In this document: piece by piece, positions 25,901-38,669 of the stretch
Numbering within the stretch: the stretch's first letter is position 1
Layout of the letters: each line of letters begins with the position of its first letter
Assembly (NCBI GenBank): GCA_035772785.1
Contig: JAOCPU010000007.1
Location: forward strand, 372,001-436,000
Source of the DNA: Phlebiopsis flavidoalba
Taxonomy: Eukaryota; Basidiomycota; Agaricomycetes; Polyporales; Phanerochaetaceae
DNA: 64,000 nucleotides
Direction of reading: 5' to 3'
The notes under the pieces: model-generated
What the model was told of the DNA's origin: nothing
What the model saw: only the letters and a program-made list of their open reading frames with translations
Databases searched by the model: none
Translations under genes and position numbers: made by a program

Positions 25901-28900
25901 GCCTCGGCGGCGGACAAACGACATCCGTCTCCCGGTTTCTTTTTTCGCACACACTCCTCAGCGACGCCGTTACGTCAACAATGTAGACGAGAACCGATCC
26001 CCAGCGGAAAGTCGACCTTCTTATGCGTGCTGTGAGCCGGAATGTGGTTTCGCCCTTTCTCGACACGAACGCGGAGAGATCATATGGAACGTTCGGACGA
26101 ACCAAACCACCCAATGAATACCTGAAAACATCAGACATAAACCGTGAGGCGAATCGCTCGATCACAAACATGGGCATGACGCGCTGAATACTGAACCTTG
26201 GCCCATGTACCACCTTGAGCGTACCCTTACCGGTTCTGCGACTCGCAGCACCGACACGATCCCTCGCTGCTCAACGCTGTCGTAGCTCGAACATCGTGCT
26301 ATCGAGGCATTTACCTTCACACTCGGGCACAGAGGGCTCTTCTCGCGTCCGCCTTCCTATCTTTGACTTTGACCCCTTTTCTCAAACCCGTGACACCCCA
26401 CCAATCACCATGTACAGGCTGGCACGCAGCACATACTCGACCACTCTTCCATCCTGTACGACGGAAAACTAGGGTATCAGCCTCCGCCCTTGGATTACCA
26501 AAAGTCCGGCGTGTGATAGATATCTGGCCATACTTTTGCAGCACAGAGCGCTAGTCCACTTTCTTCCTTATTCGCCAGACAGCCACCGTCACAAATCACT
26601 CGGGCCCAAGCACCATGTTGCGCGAAACACGACCGCCACAAGCCCCACGTCTTCCCCTCATGAGATCCACATCGGGTCCTGTCCAGTCCGCAAAAACACG
26701 TCCATGAGCTCAGCCCATCCGTCGCTCCTGGATGCTCCGATCCCAGGCTCTGCGCACGCCCCAGACTGCAGTTCCGTCGCGCGAGTCGTTCCAGACTTTT
26801 CCCACCACTCGCGTGTGATCACAGCACGAGTCTACGTCGTTCCGTACCGCGCTCTGAGACGAGAGCCCAGATACATGGCTTGGCGCTCCCACTCAGCCAT
26901 GCACTTGTACCAGCTCCCTGGTAGATATGTTATGCCCCCTTCAACGCGGTTACGCGGCCTTGAGTTAGAGTTTTCCGCAGCTTAACAGCAGTCACACCGA
27001 GTAGGTAAGATGTTCACTCGTCATCACGCGACGCCGGTGAGACCGACCGATCAAGCCGGGGACCTTATGGGCCGATGGACTCCCGCATCCGCCCGAGAGG
27101 TTCGACTATTTGAAGAACGCACAGGGCCTGTGGGACCATTTACCTAGCAGCTAGCAGCAGTGACCAGTAAGTTTCATTAAACCAGCTAGGCGATGGACGA
27201 CTGGGTATGCTTTACGCCCCCCTGCATATGGACCTTGACAAGAAGGGCACGAACTGTCGGAGCCGCACTGCGCTTCATCTCGTCCAGCCGTGGAAACTGA
27301 AACCGTGTGAGAGCTTCGCTAGCCACCGATTCTCTCCAGCGAACGGCATACGCCGAAGGCCCGTCATAGAGTGGCATACAGAGAAAAAAAGAGACCTTTG
27401 TTTCCACGAGGGCACTTCGGACGAAGATCCGTGCCTTAATAGGGGGCCCAATCTTCGAAGGAATGAACGGATGCCGCATCAGATTGTTGAGAGCCTCGGT
27501 GCCGTCACGGAAAGCTCGGACAGTCAGGACCACGACCAAACATAATTGCGGGCAGAAACGGCTTCAATGAGATAGGCATTTCAGGCTTGATTCGATCCCG
27601 CGTTCTTCATCGACGGCATGCATTAGGGCTACTCACAGTCGAAGCACGACAAATGAATGACTAGTGGCAGTACGGGAATGGGTCCGCCAACTCAGTGTGT
27701 GAGGAGCGGATATAGAGTGCCCGCCATGGTGCACAGACCTGCCCTTCCGCCTACTCATACGAGAGGCTCAACATAGCGGTTTGTTTTCGGAGGGAATGAT
27801 AGATTATACCGCCCGCCACCTATGTTACAATGGAAGAAAAAGGTATAACTGCTACTCGCCCTCCGTCCAGTAGCGTCCGTACGCAGCCGACGCAAGCCAT
27901 ATTCATTTAGCGCAGCACAATAAGCGGCAGGGTAGGCGACACAAATCTGAAAGTACAAGGTGAAAAACGTAACGTCCCTTATTCCTGGCGGCGCTACAGG
28001 AAGTACTTCCGCAGTTACATAATCTCGTACTATCGACTCAAAATACGGACACCCACTCACTGGTGATCAGGAAACGGGGTATCGGCTCACTCACTGTCTC
28101 CATCAAATAACCTCGGGCGGTGTACGAGTTCTCCTTTGACCCGGGCTAGAAATTGAACACCAACACGTAATTCTTTCCATGCCGGTGCTCCAGGAAAGGG
28201 GAAGGACAAAACCTTCTTGTGGGGCATCTTCGCGTCGGCATCTGCTGGTATCGACCCCGTTGCGTATATAGCGCCTTCGATGCATTAGCTGGGTATCCCA
28301 TGACAATTTTATGGCGGTCGGTAATGTACGCACAAGTCTCAGTAGCAGGTAGGTAGTAGGCAAGATAGTCGTAGAACTATTGTAGAACGCACCCAGCTCA
28401 AGATCCAGCTTAAACCTCATCCCTAAATCGCGCCTTCTTTCCCGACACGGAGGCGTCGTACCGAAGTCTGTCATCTCTAATTATTCTATACCTTTATTCT
28501 ACGAGTGTAAGTTCACGGGTCTTCTGTATGTGGGGTATATTCGTGATCGTAGAGTTGTTCGAGGGCATAGTCGAAGAAGTGATTAGGAAAGCTTTGCGAG
28601 CGGGACGCAGGCAGGATAGCTGCACAGGTGGTGAGGTCATCGGTACAACGCCACCTGATTTACGTGATAACCATTTGTCAAGGATAGTGACGTCTGAGAT
28701 GCACAGCCTCAGTCCAAATATGAAAAGGGAGGCGGCGCCAGCAACGGGCTGGATAGTCTCGAGGAATAAGTACATTTGAGAAGATGTGTGGTTTTGAAAA
28801 GAAAAATCGCGCGTCGCAACGCCGAGAGCGAACCAGGCGAGCGCCAAGGGGCGAAGAGCTTGCCGATCAACAGCCAATCAGAGCGCGCTTTTGAATTGAT

Positions 28901-29250
28901 GCGCCTCCGTACTTGATATGAATGCGCTCTTGATGCGCGCACACATCAATTACATCACGTTGCGGTCAACTTACACGTTGGACTCTCCCAATATCCTCGA
29001 GAGTTAGTCCCTGGTGACGCGACACCGTATGGGTACCGATAGTCTTATACCTACATGGAGTTCAGTACACAAAAGGTGCGTATATATTCAGCCAGGAGAA
29101 TTCGATCATCCTTAACCATTCTTACCACACACGCTTCGCTTGCGTTGGCTAGTTGACGTTCCGGAACGCGCTCAGGATATATCAAGCGCCGCTATCGCGC
29201 GGTTGATTATGCGACCAACAGTCAGAGTTAAACCCAACTCGAAGCAGGGC
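20000..29250. other. gene-poor stretch without recognisable genes
   Basis: This tract lies between the two P450s. A - strand frame of 197 codons at 20687-21280 and a + frame around 21588-21712 (LPAFALLLDEAISRAIELA) look weakly coding-like. A - strand Pro/Ser-rich frame of 229 codons at 23578-24267 is probably a composition effect. The - strand at 25469-26213 has short frames (for example ERWWIFLGWYTVDEMAHRP) that resemble coding sequence of unknown family. Nothing here could be built into a gene model. Confidence 0.35.
27200..28060 (-). pseudogene. possible third P450 remnant
   Basis: On - near 28.0 kb the frame CPYFESIVRD followed by VLPVAPPGI resembles the P450 K-helix region (ExxR followed by a P-x-x-P segment). 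About 680 bp downstream, near 27.35 kb, a frame reading GLRRMPFAGENRWLA resembles a distorted haem-binding loop, with the cysteine replaced. The spacing is too long for a normal gene unless introns or insertions intervene, and no N-terminal anchor was found. The neighbouring P450s make a remnant plausible, but the evidence is thin and chance similarity is a real alternative. Confidence 0.2.
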
Positions 29251-29293
29251 GCCGGGACGACACGCGAGTTTTCTCCTCTCTTCCGCAGCCACC

Positions 29294-31460
29294 ATGCTAA
29301 CGCTCCTGCGACGACACTAGTCACAGCCCTAGCGGGTCTGTCGGCTATCATTGATCGTAGACCAAACGGGGAGAGAAAGCACAGAAACATTTCGCCTCAG
29401 GTCCCAGTGGGCTTCAGTCCGGAAACGCCTCTCCAAATTCCACGGGCCAAAGAACATGTGGCGTTTATCGAACATGGCCACAATGCTCTTGGTATGATGA
29501 CTAGCATTACATTTCAAAGACGTACTGATGCAAGAGCCGCAGGTTCGGATCTCGTCACTCTGAGAATTCCGGGGCACACCTTCATAGTACTTAATTCACA
29601 CGAAGCAGTCTCGGACTTACTCGTACGAAAATCAGCCAACTATTCGGACAGACCTCAGGCCGTAATGGCACAGGAGCTGTAAGCTTCTACCAAGTTTGTC
29701 TTGCTTCTACTCACATACAACAGATCGGGATGGTCAGGTTCGGTTGTACTATCCAACTATACTCCCCGGTTCCGCACATGTCAAAAATTCTACAAGAAGA
29801 GTCTAGGAGCGAAAGCTGTTCAAAGCTTTGCTCCGTATCTCCAAAGGCAGGCGCCATTTTTGCTAGAAGAGTTAATTAAAAATCCAAAGAATTACGACCA
29901 AGCCATTAAACGGTGTGTTCAAATTCAACTGAATGGTTACATCTCTATTGACGTCTTGCAGAGCTACTGGTCGTATATCCATGAAGATTGGCCTATGGAT
30001 ACGATGGCGCTCGACAGTGATGATGAACTTTTGGGCTTGGCCGTGGAGGCCACCACATCGGATTGAGGGACCGCCGTTTTTGGAGTGTGGATGTGGTTTG
30101 TTCCTGCTCGTACGTACACCTCCACAGGCCACTCGCAGTATCTTTTATAGCGAATGCCTTACGCTAGTCAAAATCACCATTCATATTGGTTTCCTGGGGC
30201 GCGTTCAAGAGGATGGGCTTCGTGCTCACGATGTGATTACTCGGAGTGTGAATAACCATTTGGTGAAGTCGAACACAGCGCACTCATGGTATGTGCTTCT
30301 CGCCATGTCTAATATTCAATGTACCCTAATCAAATAAACGCCCCTCCACAGCGCCAAGACACTGCGGACAGGATTCTCTTCTGCTCAATCGCTTAAGCTT
30401 GCAACCGAGCACTACAAGGACGACGCTGACACGACTGATAGACATGCATACGCTGGTCTTTGCCAATAATGTATATTCACCAGGTAGTCGTCACCTGATT
30501 TCTCGTTACCTAAGCCATTGCCCAGACGCTCAATATTGACATATCGATAGCTAGGTTCTACATGGGACACTGTATGTATTACGCATGTGGCCAAATGGAT
30601 TAAGTAGCCTCATTATTTTGTAGTCCACGGGACACTTGTCATGGCTCCTCCTTGCAATGGCGCTGCATCCAGAGGTTTACAAGAGCTAGAGGCTCAGGCC
30701 GCAAACTTGATAGCGTTTTAGGGCAGGTGCCTAGCCACAAATCTCAGCACCGTGTACATCGCTCGTATACCCTATATGTTATGGCAATCATGCGAAGAGA
30801 CGTCCTGTTCGATGGAATCCAATGATTAATCTCAGTGAGTACCCTTGTTAAGACGGCTTTCCGTCTTTACTCTGAGCGACACATTGTCAGTTCCACGGGG
30901 CTATACCAACCCTCCCGCATGATGATACCGCGCCACCTACTTCACCCAGCTAAGACTACTCGTGGATCGCGACCAAACGTGTGGGCAATACTGACACGAC
31001 GAGTCCGTATACCCTCAACCGACAAATTAATCCCGACGGAGGTTTACTCGATCCCAATGGCCCACGATTCACACATAGGACGCAGCATTCGGATTTGGTC
31101 GTCGGTAAGTTATGTCTACATCCTGGTTTTTCACAGGAGAGATATTGAACAGATGACCCGCATAGTCTTTGTCCCGGGCGAATGCCTCATCCGGACACAG
31201 CCAACCTCTTCTTGAATATGGCCATGATCTATCAAAACACTCACTATCACCAAAGCTAAAGACGCCTCGGGAAATGTTATTGAACCCGCAGCGAGGTTCC
31301 GCATCGGGTCTATGCCTGGGGGCTATAAAGTAAGAATGTCAAGCACTGGGGCAAATTTCTAAACTACGTGCAACAATTTATTTAGTCACTTCCGAAACCT
31401 TTCGAGCCGTAGTCTATCGTACCACGTACCACAAAAGCCGCAAAAAGAGATGCATACAGC
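29294..31460 (+). pseudogene. cytochrome P450, broken frame
   Basis: After ATG 29294 (context CCACC) a membrane anchor TTLVTALAGLSAII follows in a shifted frame, then PRAKEHVAFIEHG, DLVTLRIPGHTFIVLNSHEA and SDLLVRKSANYSDRPQ, and after an intron at about 29680-29722 SGWSGSVVLSNYTPRFRTCQ. Further on lie DELLGLAVEAT, HDVITRSVNN, WLLLAMALHPEVYK (I-helix end, 30.65 kb) and a haem loop AFGFGRR at 31085-31104. That loop is interrupted by an intron (donor GTAAGT at 31105) right after the second Arg, with CPG resumed downstream. The C-terminus has NLFLNMAMIYQ. This is a complete-length fungal microsomal P450, but at least six frame changes and in-frame stops separate the blocks. The middle (30.1-30.6 kb) and the K-helix region (30.75-30.95 kb) are poorest. 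Confidence 0.8.
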
Positions 31461-34400
31461 AGTCCGTGGAGCACTCTCAACCTCTGTCGGACCAAACTCG
31501 AGATATTTACTGAAATGGACGTGTTGAATCATGCCCATGGATATTTCATATGCTCTTCATTCCTCGCTTCTTAGCGGTAAAAATGCTTTCTCACGACATG
31601 CTTCACGTCCACACTAGCGAACACTCAGTAAGCACTCGAGCCAAACGACGCGCATATTTTGTCCCAATACGGGCCACACAACAATGGATACACACGCAAC
31701 GTTTCGGCGTGCATGTGATGATAGATGTGTGCATCAACGATGGCACATCACTGCGGTGTGAAACACGGATGTAGGATCCTAGTGCACACGACACGAGCTA
31801 CTGCCATGAGCAGCTTCGCGGAAGTTGGAGCAACTCCCCCACCATGCTGCTTGCTGGTCCTCCCGTGACTTATCGGCCAACTTTAACGTAGTACCTTCGA
31901 CATAGGTGGTACCTTGCGCTACTAGGCGGGCTCGCGTCTTCTTCCGCTGTTCGGCAACAAGGTAAACACCGCGTAGTCGTGGGGGAAACTTGAGCGGCAG
32001 TGGCCATGCAAGATTTGCATCCGACGTGCGGCAGGATGAGAAGTGAAAGCAATTCCCTAAAGCCCCACAGCTCATGGAAACAACGTTGCTAATAGCGAAT
32101 AGTAGTTGCACAAGTACAGACACAATAGACCCAAACTTGCGGTACAGTAAATGAGAACGCGTACGCCTGACGGGACGCAGAGGCTCCGCCACTTCTCCGT
32201 CGGCACCATTTGTGCGTCGTGCGCCGCTCGACTCCACTGACCCTACGAGAAGACGCCAAGCGGATGGCAGAAGGACCGTAGCTGCGCGGTATGCAGACAA
32301 GGCGTAGTACCGGGTATCCTTCTACGCCACCGGAAACGTCTTGTTCGCCAGCAAGGACATCGCATACCCCTAATGCCACGACCACTGTGGGGCCGTCACC
32401 CTCGGGAAGGTAGGGACAAATTCGCAAGCACTGATTAACCATTAATACTCACTCGCCACGGAGCTACAGGCGTCGCAGTGCACTGCAGGCCATTGTGGAT
32501 AGAAAGATAAAGGTACTGCTGCGCGCAGGCACAGAGACAAGGTTTGGACGTGGGGGAGATGAATTTCCTCTCTCACCATCGCGGTCGCCTGAGACGGCGG
32601 GCTGGTGGTCCCGGGAAGTGTATGGTGACAAATAGGGAAGTGTTGAGATCCGATGCGAACGGCTACTGTGTAAGCAGTGTCCGCGGAGAATGCACGATAG
32701 CCAGCAGAGCCTTACCTACCAGAGCCGGTGGTACCGTCGTGCTCCGTGCAATCGATGCTTACAACCGCTGATGAAAAGTAAATATGCCTTAACCTGCTCG
32801 CCGACGAAAGGTCAATGAATCTTAAGGGGGTACACCCAAGAAGGTCAACAAGACGCACAGTGTCATTTCGCCCGAGGCAAGACGGACGACGTCGGAAGGA
32901 GCACAGGCTACCTCAAGGAGGCAAGAAGTCTTCTCAGAATGGATGTTAGCCAAACAATGGCCACCCTCGCCCTACAGGGTTCCATGCACGATTCATGCTC
33001 CTTCACGACACTACGTAGCATTCAGTGTGAAAACGCATACGTGTTTCAGCAGAGGCACGATCTGAGAGAACGAATTACTCCACAAGGCAGCGATTTCGCA
33101 GTTTGAGCTTAGCAACCAAAAGTACAGCCCTGCTCAACGTAAGATACAGGCCTCGTTATCGATTGTGGCGGATGGCCTGCGCTCAGGAACGCCCCACAGC
33201 TCGGCATCATTGCGTCTTGCTGCCTTCTCCCGCTAGAGCAGCGAATGACAACCTTAGCCGTCCGCTAGAAGCCTCCGCTAGCACCTCCAGCAAGACCCGG
33301 CGCATAGCGCTCCGCCCTTGACTCCCGCAAGCGATAACAGGGCCTCTGTTGGCACTCGCGTTACTCCTTCGTTCTGTTCGCATCGTGTCTTCAGCAGCCG
33401 TAACGACCCGTGACGTGCTGCGGAAACAACCCAATCACGCTTACCATTAGTCGAGCCAAACCAGGTCTCCGTCGTTCCTCCGGAATGTTCTCCACAGTAG
33501 ACTCCCATTCAGCCAGAGCCCTACAATTCCAGGTGAACGACGGCCCGCACCCCCCCACTGTAGGAGAGATAACCGTTGTGCGGTCTGAAGCCTGACGCCG
33601 GGAGTGAGTTCTGACCTGTGCGTTGACGAGCAGTCCCGTCCGCTGCGTGGTCCTTGGAACGACCCCCCCCGCGTGCAGAAATTAGCCTCACCTGCCTCTC
33701 CGCGCACGGAGGACTCGATTACGATCGCAGGACGAGCTGATCGTCGATAAGGACATTGCTCATTACCATACGCTCCAGCGACGCATTGATGTAGCCGCGG
33801 GAATCATAGCTCGCCTTCGGGCGCGCAATGATTCGTACTCTTGACGAAAGGAAACCTACAGTAAATCCTCCGAGCTGCTGCCCTTGCTCGCGACAATTAG
33901 TGGAGCCCTGTACAGTGAAATGGGAGATGTTCGTAGTACCAAAAGATGGTGATATGTCAATTTTTTTTTTGTTTTATTTTTTTCCTGCCTTGTAGACTGG
34001 ACAATGCCGTCCTACTTGTCGTTACAGCTCCCGGTATCTGCCTCCTCCAGCCTGCAATATAGGTGAGAGACCGCGCCTATCCCTTCACGCGCTCCGGAGA
34101 CTGAGGCAAGGAGATGCGGTATCAAGATGCCGAGGAGAAGATTCTAGTATAGCAATCATTGATATTCCATGCGGATAGCATGTGTCTTCTATGGTTGCAT
34201 TTCATGAGCCGCTCGGCATCGGAGGAGTAATCGTACTTGCCACAGCATCCGACGGCCTCCTCGTGAGTGTCGCACAGCATGCACCGGGCACACAGATGAC
34301 GGAGACGGAGTGCCTTCTAAGAAGAACGGCTCAGGGGTGCAAGGCGTGGGTGTCTTTGGACTAATCCTTAAATTCGAAGAAGAGTGCAATTCCGAAGGAA

Positions 34401-36700
34401 CCCGGCCTCTGTACAGCCTGACCGACGATTCGATCGGCTGCCGCCCGTTGGCGGGATTCATGGCTGTAGTTGGTCCCCAGGACGTAACGCGGTTCCCGCC
34501 AGCGCGTTACGACAACGTAGGGGTTCCCAAACGGCCCGGCTGGACCATTGTCATAGCCTCTGGCCCATCAGGCGATGCTTGAACCCCTCTCGGGCGTACT
34601 TCTGCATTTGTGCATGGGTCGGTGTCGAGTCAGACAGAGAGAACTTTGGGCATGTACTGCTCCCGAAGATTTGCAAATAGCCCTTTTTGCTAAGACATCT
34701 TCTATTCTGCAAGTATATTCTTCGCTAAATTTTGGTTCTTTGGGTTCGCACAAATTGTTTACATACCTTTTGGGTGGGTCTACATGTCACGGTCACAAGA
34801 GCCAGACTGACGCATATTTGTCAGACAAAAAAAGCTGACTCTCTTTCCCGAAGATCATTGTTTGGACCTCCTACGTTGACCCGAATTTAATCAGTATATA
34901 TTTCAGCTCAAACATGGGTCTCCCGCTTGCTAGCCACCGTTGGACCCAATCTACAGATTTGCGTTATCAATCAATGGGGAACCAAGATGTGCGGATGAGT
35001 AAATATTTGCGCCATACAAATTATTTTTAAGTCGCCTCAATGGAGATAAACGAGCTTTCCAGTGAAGCGCAAGGTACGTGGACTTGGGTGACCTGGCACT
35101 GTTCCTGTTTCGGAGCGCCATGCGTTGCGCATCGTCGCGTTTGCTCCATTCCGACGGGTGTCCAAGCCGAAGCCACCCCCGGCGCAGCCACCCGCCGAAG
35201 TAAAGCAAATTGGACGTCGCTCGTAGGCTAAAGTGGTTCGCACCTTGGTAAGTCTGGGCCCCATGGCGAGCTTAGCCGCAGTGTGCGCGGGAGAGTGCGC
35301 TGCTGACAGCCCCGAGGACTGCGGGAGATGCGGACGAGGGTTTTGACCCTAATACACGCTTTGGGACGCGTCAGGATTAGTGCTTGATGGTCGGCTAAGT
35401 GAGAAAGTGGGGTGCTCACCGTTACACGTGAAAGAACGATCAGGCCTATCTATGCTGTTCCCCCGTTTCCGCCTACGCAGCGCGCGGCGCAGAGTGCGGG
35501 GTGGATCAAAGCTTGTTACAGCTCGCAGCACTCATTGAGCGCGAGACACCCAGCAACCGGTGCGCTGGTGATGCGCGAAATGTCGCGTGCTGCGATCCCT
35601 CCGCTCGGAATTGAACACGTCCGGATGGACATGTCCCTCCAGACAGCAACAGACGAATCTGCTGTGGATACTGTCCCAAGGTTGATTTGGGAAACAAACC
35701 ATCTTCGTCCACGATGGTGTCCGCCTCGTGTATTCATGACTGTTAGCACCGTGCAATGGTGATATCACATCGACCACGGTCAACAAGCGGAGATGGTTCC
35801 GCGTCGTCGCCCTCGCGCGTTCCGCAGGTACCACAAGCAAGGCTCGTCATCTGCATCGCGTAAACATGAGATGATATCGCGGGGATAGACAGCAACTCAC
35901 GGTTGCCGTCGGTCTAAACTTTTTGTTCGAGGTCAAATTCTCTGGCAAGATGTGCAACACAGCGATTCACATAAACGAGATAATGTGATTTTTGGGCGTA
36001 CAATGTTGCGCGGCTTGCGCTACGCGGGCAGTGCGTGAGGAAACGCGTGCAGTGCAGAGGGCGGACGCACGGGACGCGACGTGTGGCGGGAGCAGGCGGC
36101 GCGTCGCCCGACTCCAAGGGGCCAATTGGCTCGGCGCTTGCCGAAGCCATCACTGCGACGGGAAGCGGGCGCCTAGAGGCTGTCTCTGCACTGTTCACTG
36201 TTCAGGGCCCTGATGCCTGTGCTGCCCGCCGTCGTCGTCGTCCCCGTCGCTGCCACCCTGCGCAGAGCTGATGATCCTCTGAATATCAAAACCTTAGAAG
36301 TGGTCATCGCAGAGCACGCGTTCAGAACAGGCCTCGTATGTTGCTGATCTTTCTCAGCCCGACTGTTACTGACCCAGTGACGGTCCTAGGTTGCACCGCA
36401 TACCACGCAAGTCCTAGATCTGGGTTTGAACGTAGTCTCCCACAAAAAGACACGCGCAGCGAGTCACAAACCTTGCGAGTCAGGCTTGCGTGGGCTGCGG
36501 CAGCGAGAGAGCCCCCGCGAGACGTGGACAAGCAGACCAAAATAACGTGGCACGTCCCCCGCCGAGTCGTCGTTACTGCTGTGCACCCGCCCATCTCCAC
36601 TCTAGGCACATAACATGGTGGTATCGGGCGCCTTTGACGGAGGGCTGCGCAAGTCACAGTCCATCGCCCTCTCTCCTCGGACGCGCCTTCCCGTTCTGGC
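31461..36700. other. stretch without recognisable genes
   Basis: Frames worth noting but unassigned are a - strand frame of 173 codons at 31779-32300, + frames at 34182-34582 (GVFGLILKFEEECNSEG) and 35412-35762, and a - strand frame at 36322-36714. A T-rich tract of about 25 bases at 33960-33985 and an AT-richer segment at 34700-35040 look intergenic. No domain was recognised. Confidence 0.4.
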
Positions 36701-36891
36701 ACACATACCTTCATTACCTTCTCCTCTCATTTATATCATATAGCCATGCCTCTCCCAGAGAGGTACTTAATCCCCGCCCTCCTTCGGCCCTGCACATTCT
36801 CTTCACAAGCCCATCACCCTCCAACAACAACCAGCCTTCGTGTAGTCCCCTCACGGAACTACAAAACCACTACCAAGCACTTTACATACCA

Positions 36892-36973
36892 AACACCGTT
36901 CGACGCAATGTCCAAGCGTGTACACTGGGGCCCAACACCGTTCGACGCAATGTCCAAGCCGTGTACACTGGGG
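36892..36973 (+). repeat. 42-bp tandem duplication over a start codon
   Basis: Two copies, 36892-36930 and 36934-36973, share AACACCGTTCGACGCAATGT and the following CCAAG(C)CGTGTACACTGGGG. The second copy differs only by one extra C in the middle. Each copy contains an ATG (36908 and 36950) that would begin the same N-terminus, MSK followed by VHWG. Near-perfect identity points to a very recent duplication or an assembly slip. Confidence 0.9.
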
Positions 36974-37758
36974 CGATGACGTTCCCGCGAACGCCCTCCC
37001 CCGCACTGCTCCACCGCTCAGAGCATTCGTCGGTGGTATCCCTTCACGCCGCCTTCGGCGCAAACATGTCGCCGTGCCTCAGGTAGCCGGCTATTACCAC
37101 CACCACCTTAATACGGTGCTTATCCTTACTCCTTCTGCGCCGTTCATTGTGTCCCAGCCCACTCCCCTCATCCCCTGCAATGTCGACCCCATCACTCTCC
37201 TCAGGGGGCTCTCCTCTCGGGCTCGTCGTAAACGAAGTACTCTCGTCCACCCTTCATGGCAGGTCGGCACCCGCCCCTTCGAGTGGAGTCTCCTCGAAGA
37301 CCCCGTCAAAGCACTCGGCGGCGGGTCGCACGACAGTACATCATCCCGCCTCGGCTCTTCGCTGAGCCCCGCCACAACCCCTCCCAAGGCCGAGCTCAAG
37401 ATCATCTGCGAGTCCCTCGCGTGGACCATGTCATTCGCCCTCTTCCTCATTACGGCAATGTCTTCGTCACCGTCGGCGACGTCCTCCAGCAGCTCTACAG
37501 TCCTTTTGCGTCTGAGTGTATCCGCAGGCGAGCTCGACGTCATGTACCGTACGCGTCCCGACCACCGCGAGCCCATCATGCGGGCTATACGATGGCGCCA
37601 TGCTGTCCAGATGTCGCCGAGCCGGCGGGGAGGAGGAGCGTAGGGCTTGGGTGTGTACAGGAGGGTCGACTGCACTGATGGGCATGGCCAGGGTTCGGGA
37701 TTCAGGGCATTCGTAAGGGTCGTGAAAGGACAAACCCGAAGCCCAGAGCTCTCCCTGA
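36908..37758 (+). CDS. DUF6699 domain protein, frame broken
   Basis: The N-terminus MSKRVHWG followed by MTFPRTPSPA is typical of basidiomycete DUF6699 proteins. The domain itself follows: FEWSLLEDPVKAL, then RTTVHHPASALRLAEPATTP, AELKIICESLAWTMSF, NVFVTVGDVLQQLYS and a C-terminal part with GVYRRVDCTDGH corresponding to the usual Arg-Val-Asp-(Phe/Tyr)-Leu segment. Function is unknown; the family is expanded in mushrooms. Pieces lie in different frames, with breaks near 36960, 37280, 37430 and 37600. The start is ambiguous between the two tandem copies (36908 or 36950). The stop near 37756 is the most likely one given a short C-terminal tail, but it is not certain. A - strand frame of 380 codons across this gene is a shadow. 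Confidence 0.7.
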
Positions 37759-38669
37759 TGCTCAAGCTGCGGTACACACTTGAAGCGCGCCCACCCACCG
37801 TCTCCGGCACCGCTTCCCCATCCCCCCGCGCTCGGCTTCCATCTTCGCCATTCCCCGAGATCACGCTCGGCTCCCAGGAGCACCTTATGAAATAAGCAAA
37901 GCAATCACGACAGAACGACCTTTTTATAACGGACTCGTTTGTAGCATTATCCCCTTTTCCCCTTCCAACTTCCATCCCCCTTTCGCGCATACCAACCTCG
38001 CCTGATACCCAGCATATACGTAATTGCATACCCCATCTTACCCTCTCCCCCTTTTTATGTTGTAACATTCCCCAGCTGTATCCCGCCTTCCCCGCCCACT
38101 GTGGCGTACTGTACATATCCCCATCGTCGAGCACTGGCAGGCTCCTAGTAGACACCATAGGGTTGTTCGAACTTGTACCTACATAACCCCATGTCTTTTT
38201 ATGACACCATATGCAGTAATTGTACCATAAACCCATTTGTGTGCCGTGTGCGAGCCAGTCACTCCTTAGATCTATAAGACCTCAGCTGACTACGTAAGTG
38301 GCATAGTATTGACGGTAACAACCGATTTGCGCTGGAGCTAATCGATAACACCGGGCCGTTCAAGCACTCCCTTACTCAGGTAAGCATCTTCGCTGGACGC
38401 CAATACAAATAGGGGCAAAACCTCAGTCAGCGAAAAACGCTTGTCCTGCGTCAGTGGTCAGTCATGGAACTGAGACGTGAGTGAGTACTGTATCAACACA
38501 GATCAACACGCTGGAGTTGGGGGAGCAAATTAATCGCCAGGACTCGAGTCGTCAGATGTATAATCGAGCGATTATGGGTATCATATACATAGCAAGTCGC
38601 CGGAACGTCGTTATTGACCACAAGTATCACCAAGTCAACAACACTAGAACAGTTCCTCCTCCTCCGGTT
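37759..38669. other. intergenic, convergent 3' ends
   Basis: The DUF6699 gene (+) and the Prp3 gene (-) converge on this segment. It is T/C-rich between 37900 and 38100 and contains no open frame with recognisable content. It should hold both 3' UTRs. Confidence 0.5.

Noticed and set aside
37094..38236. 380-codon open frame on the - strand
   Set aside because: It lies opposite the DUF6699 gene, whose conserved segments are clear on +, and its composition mirrors that gene and its 3' region.
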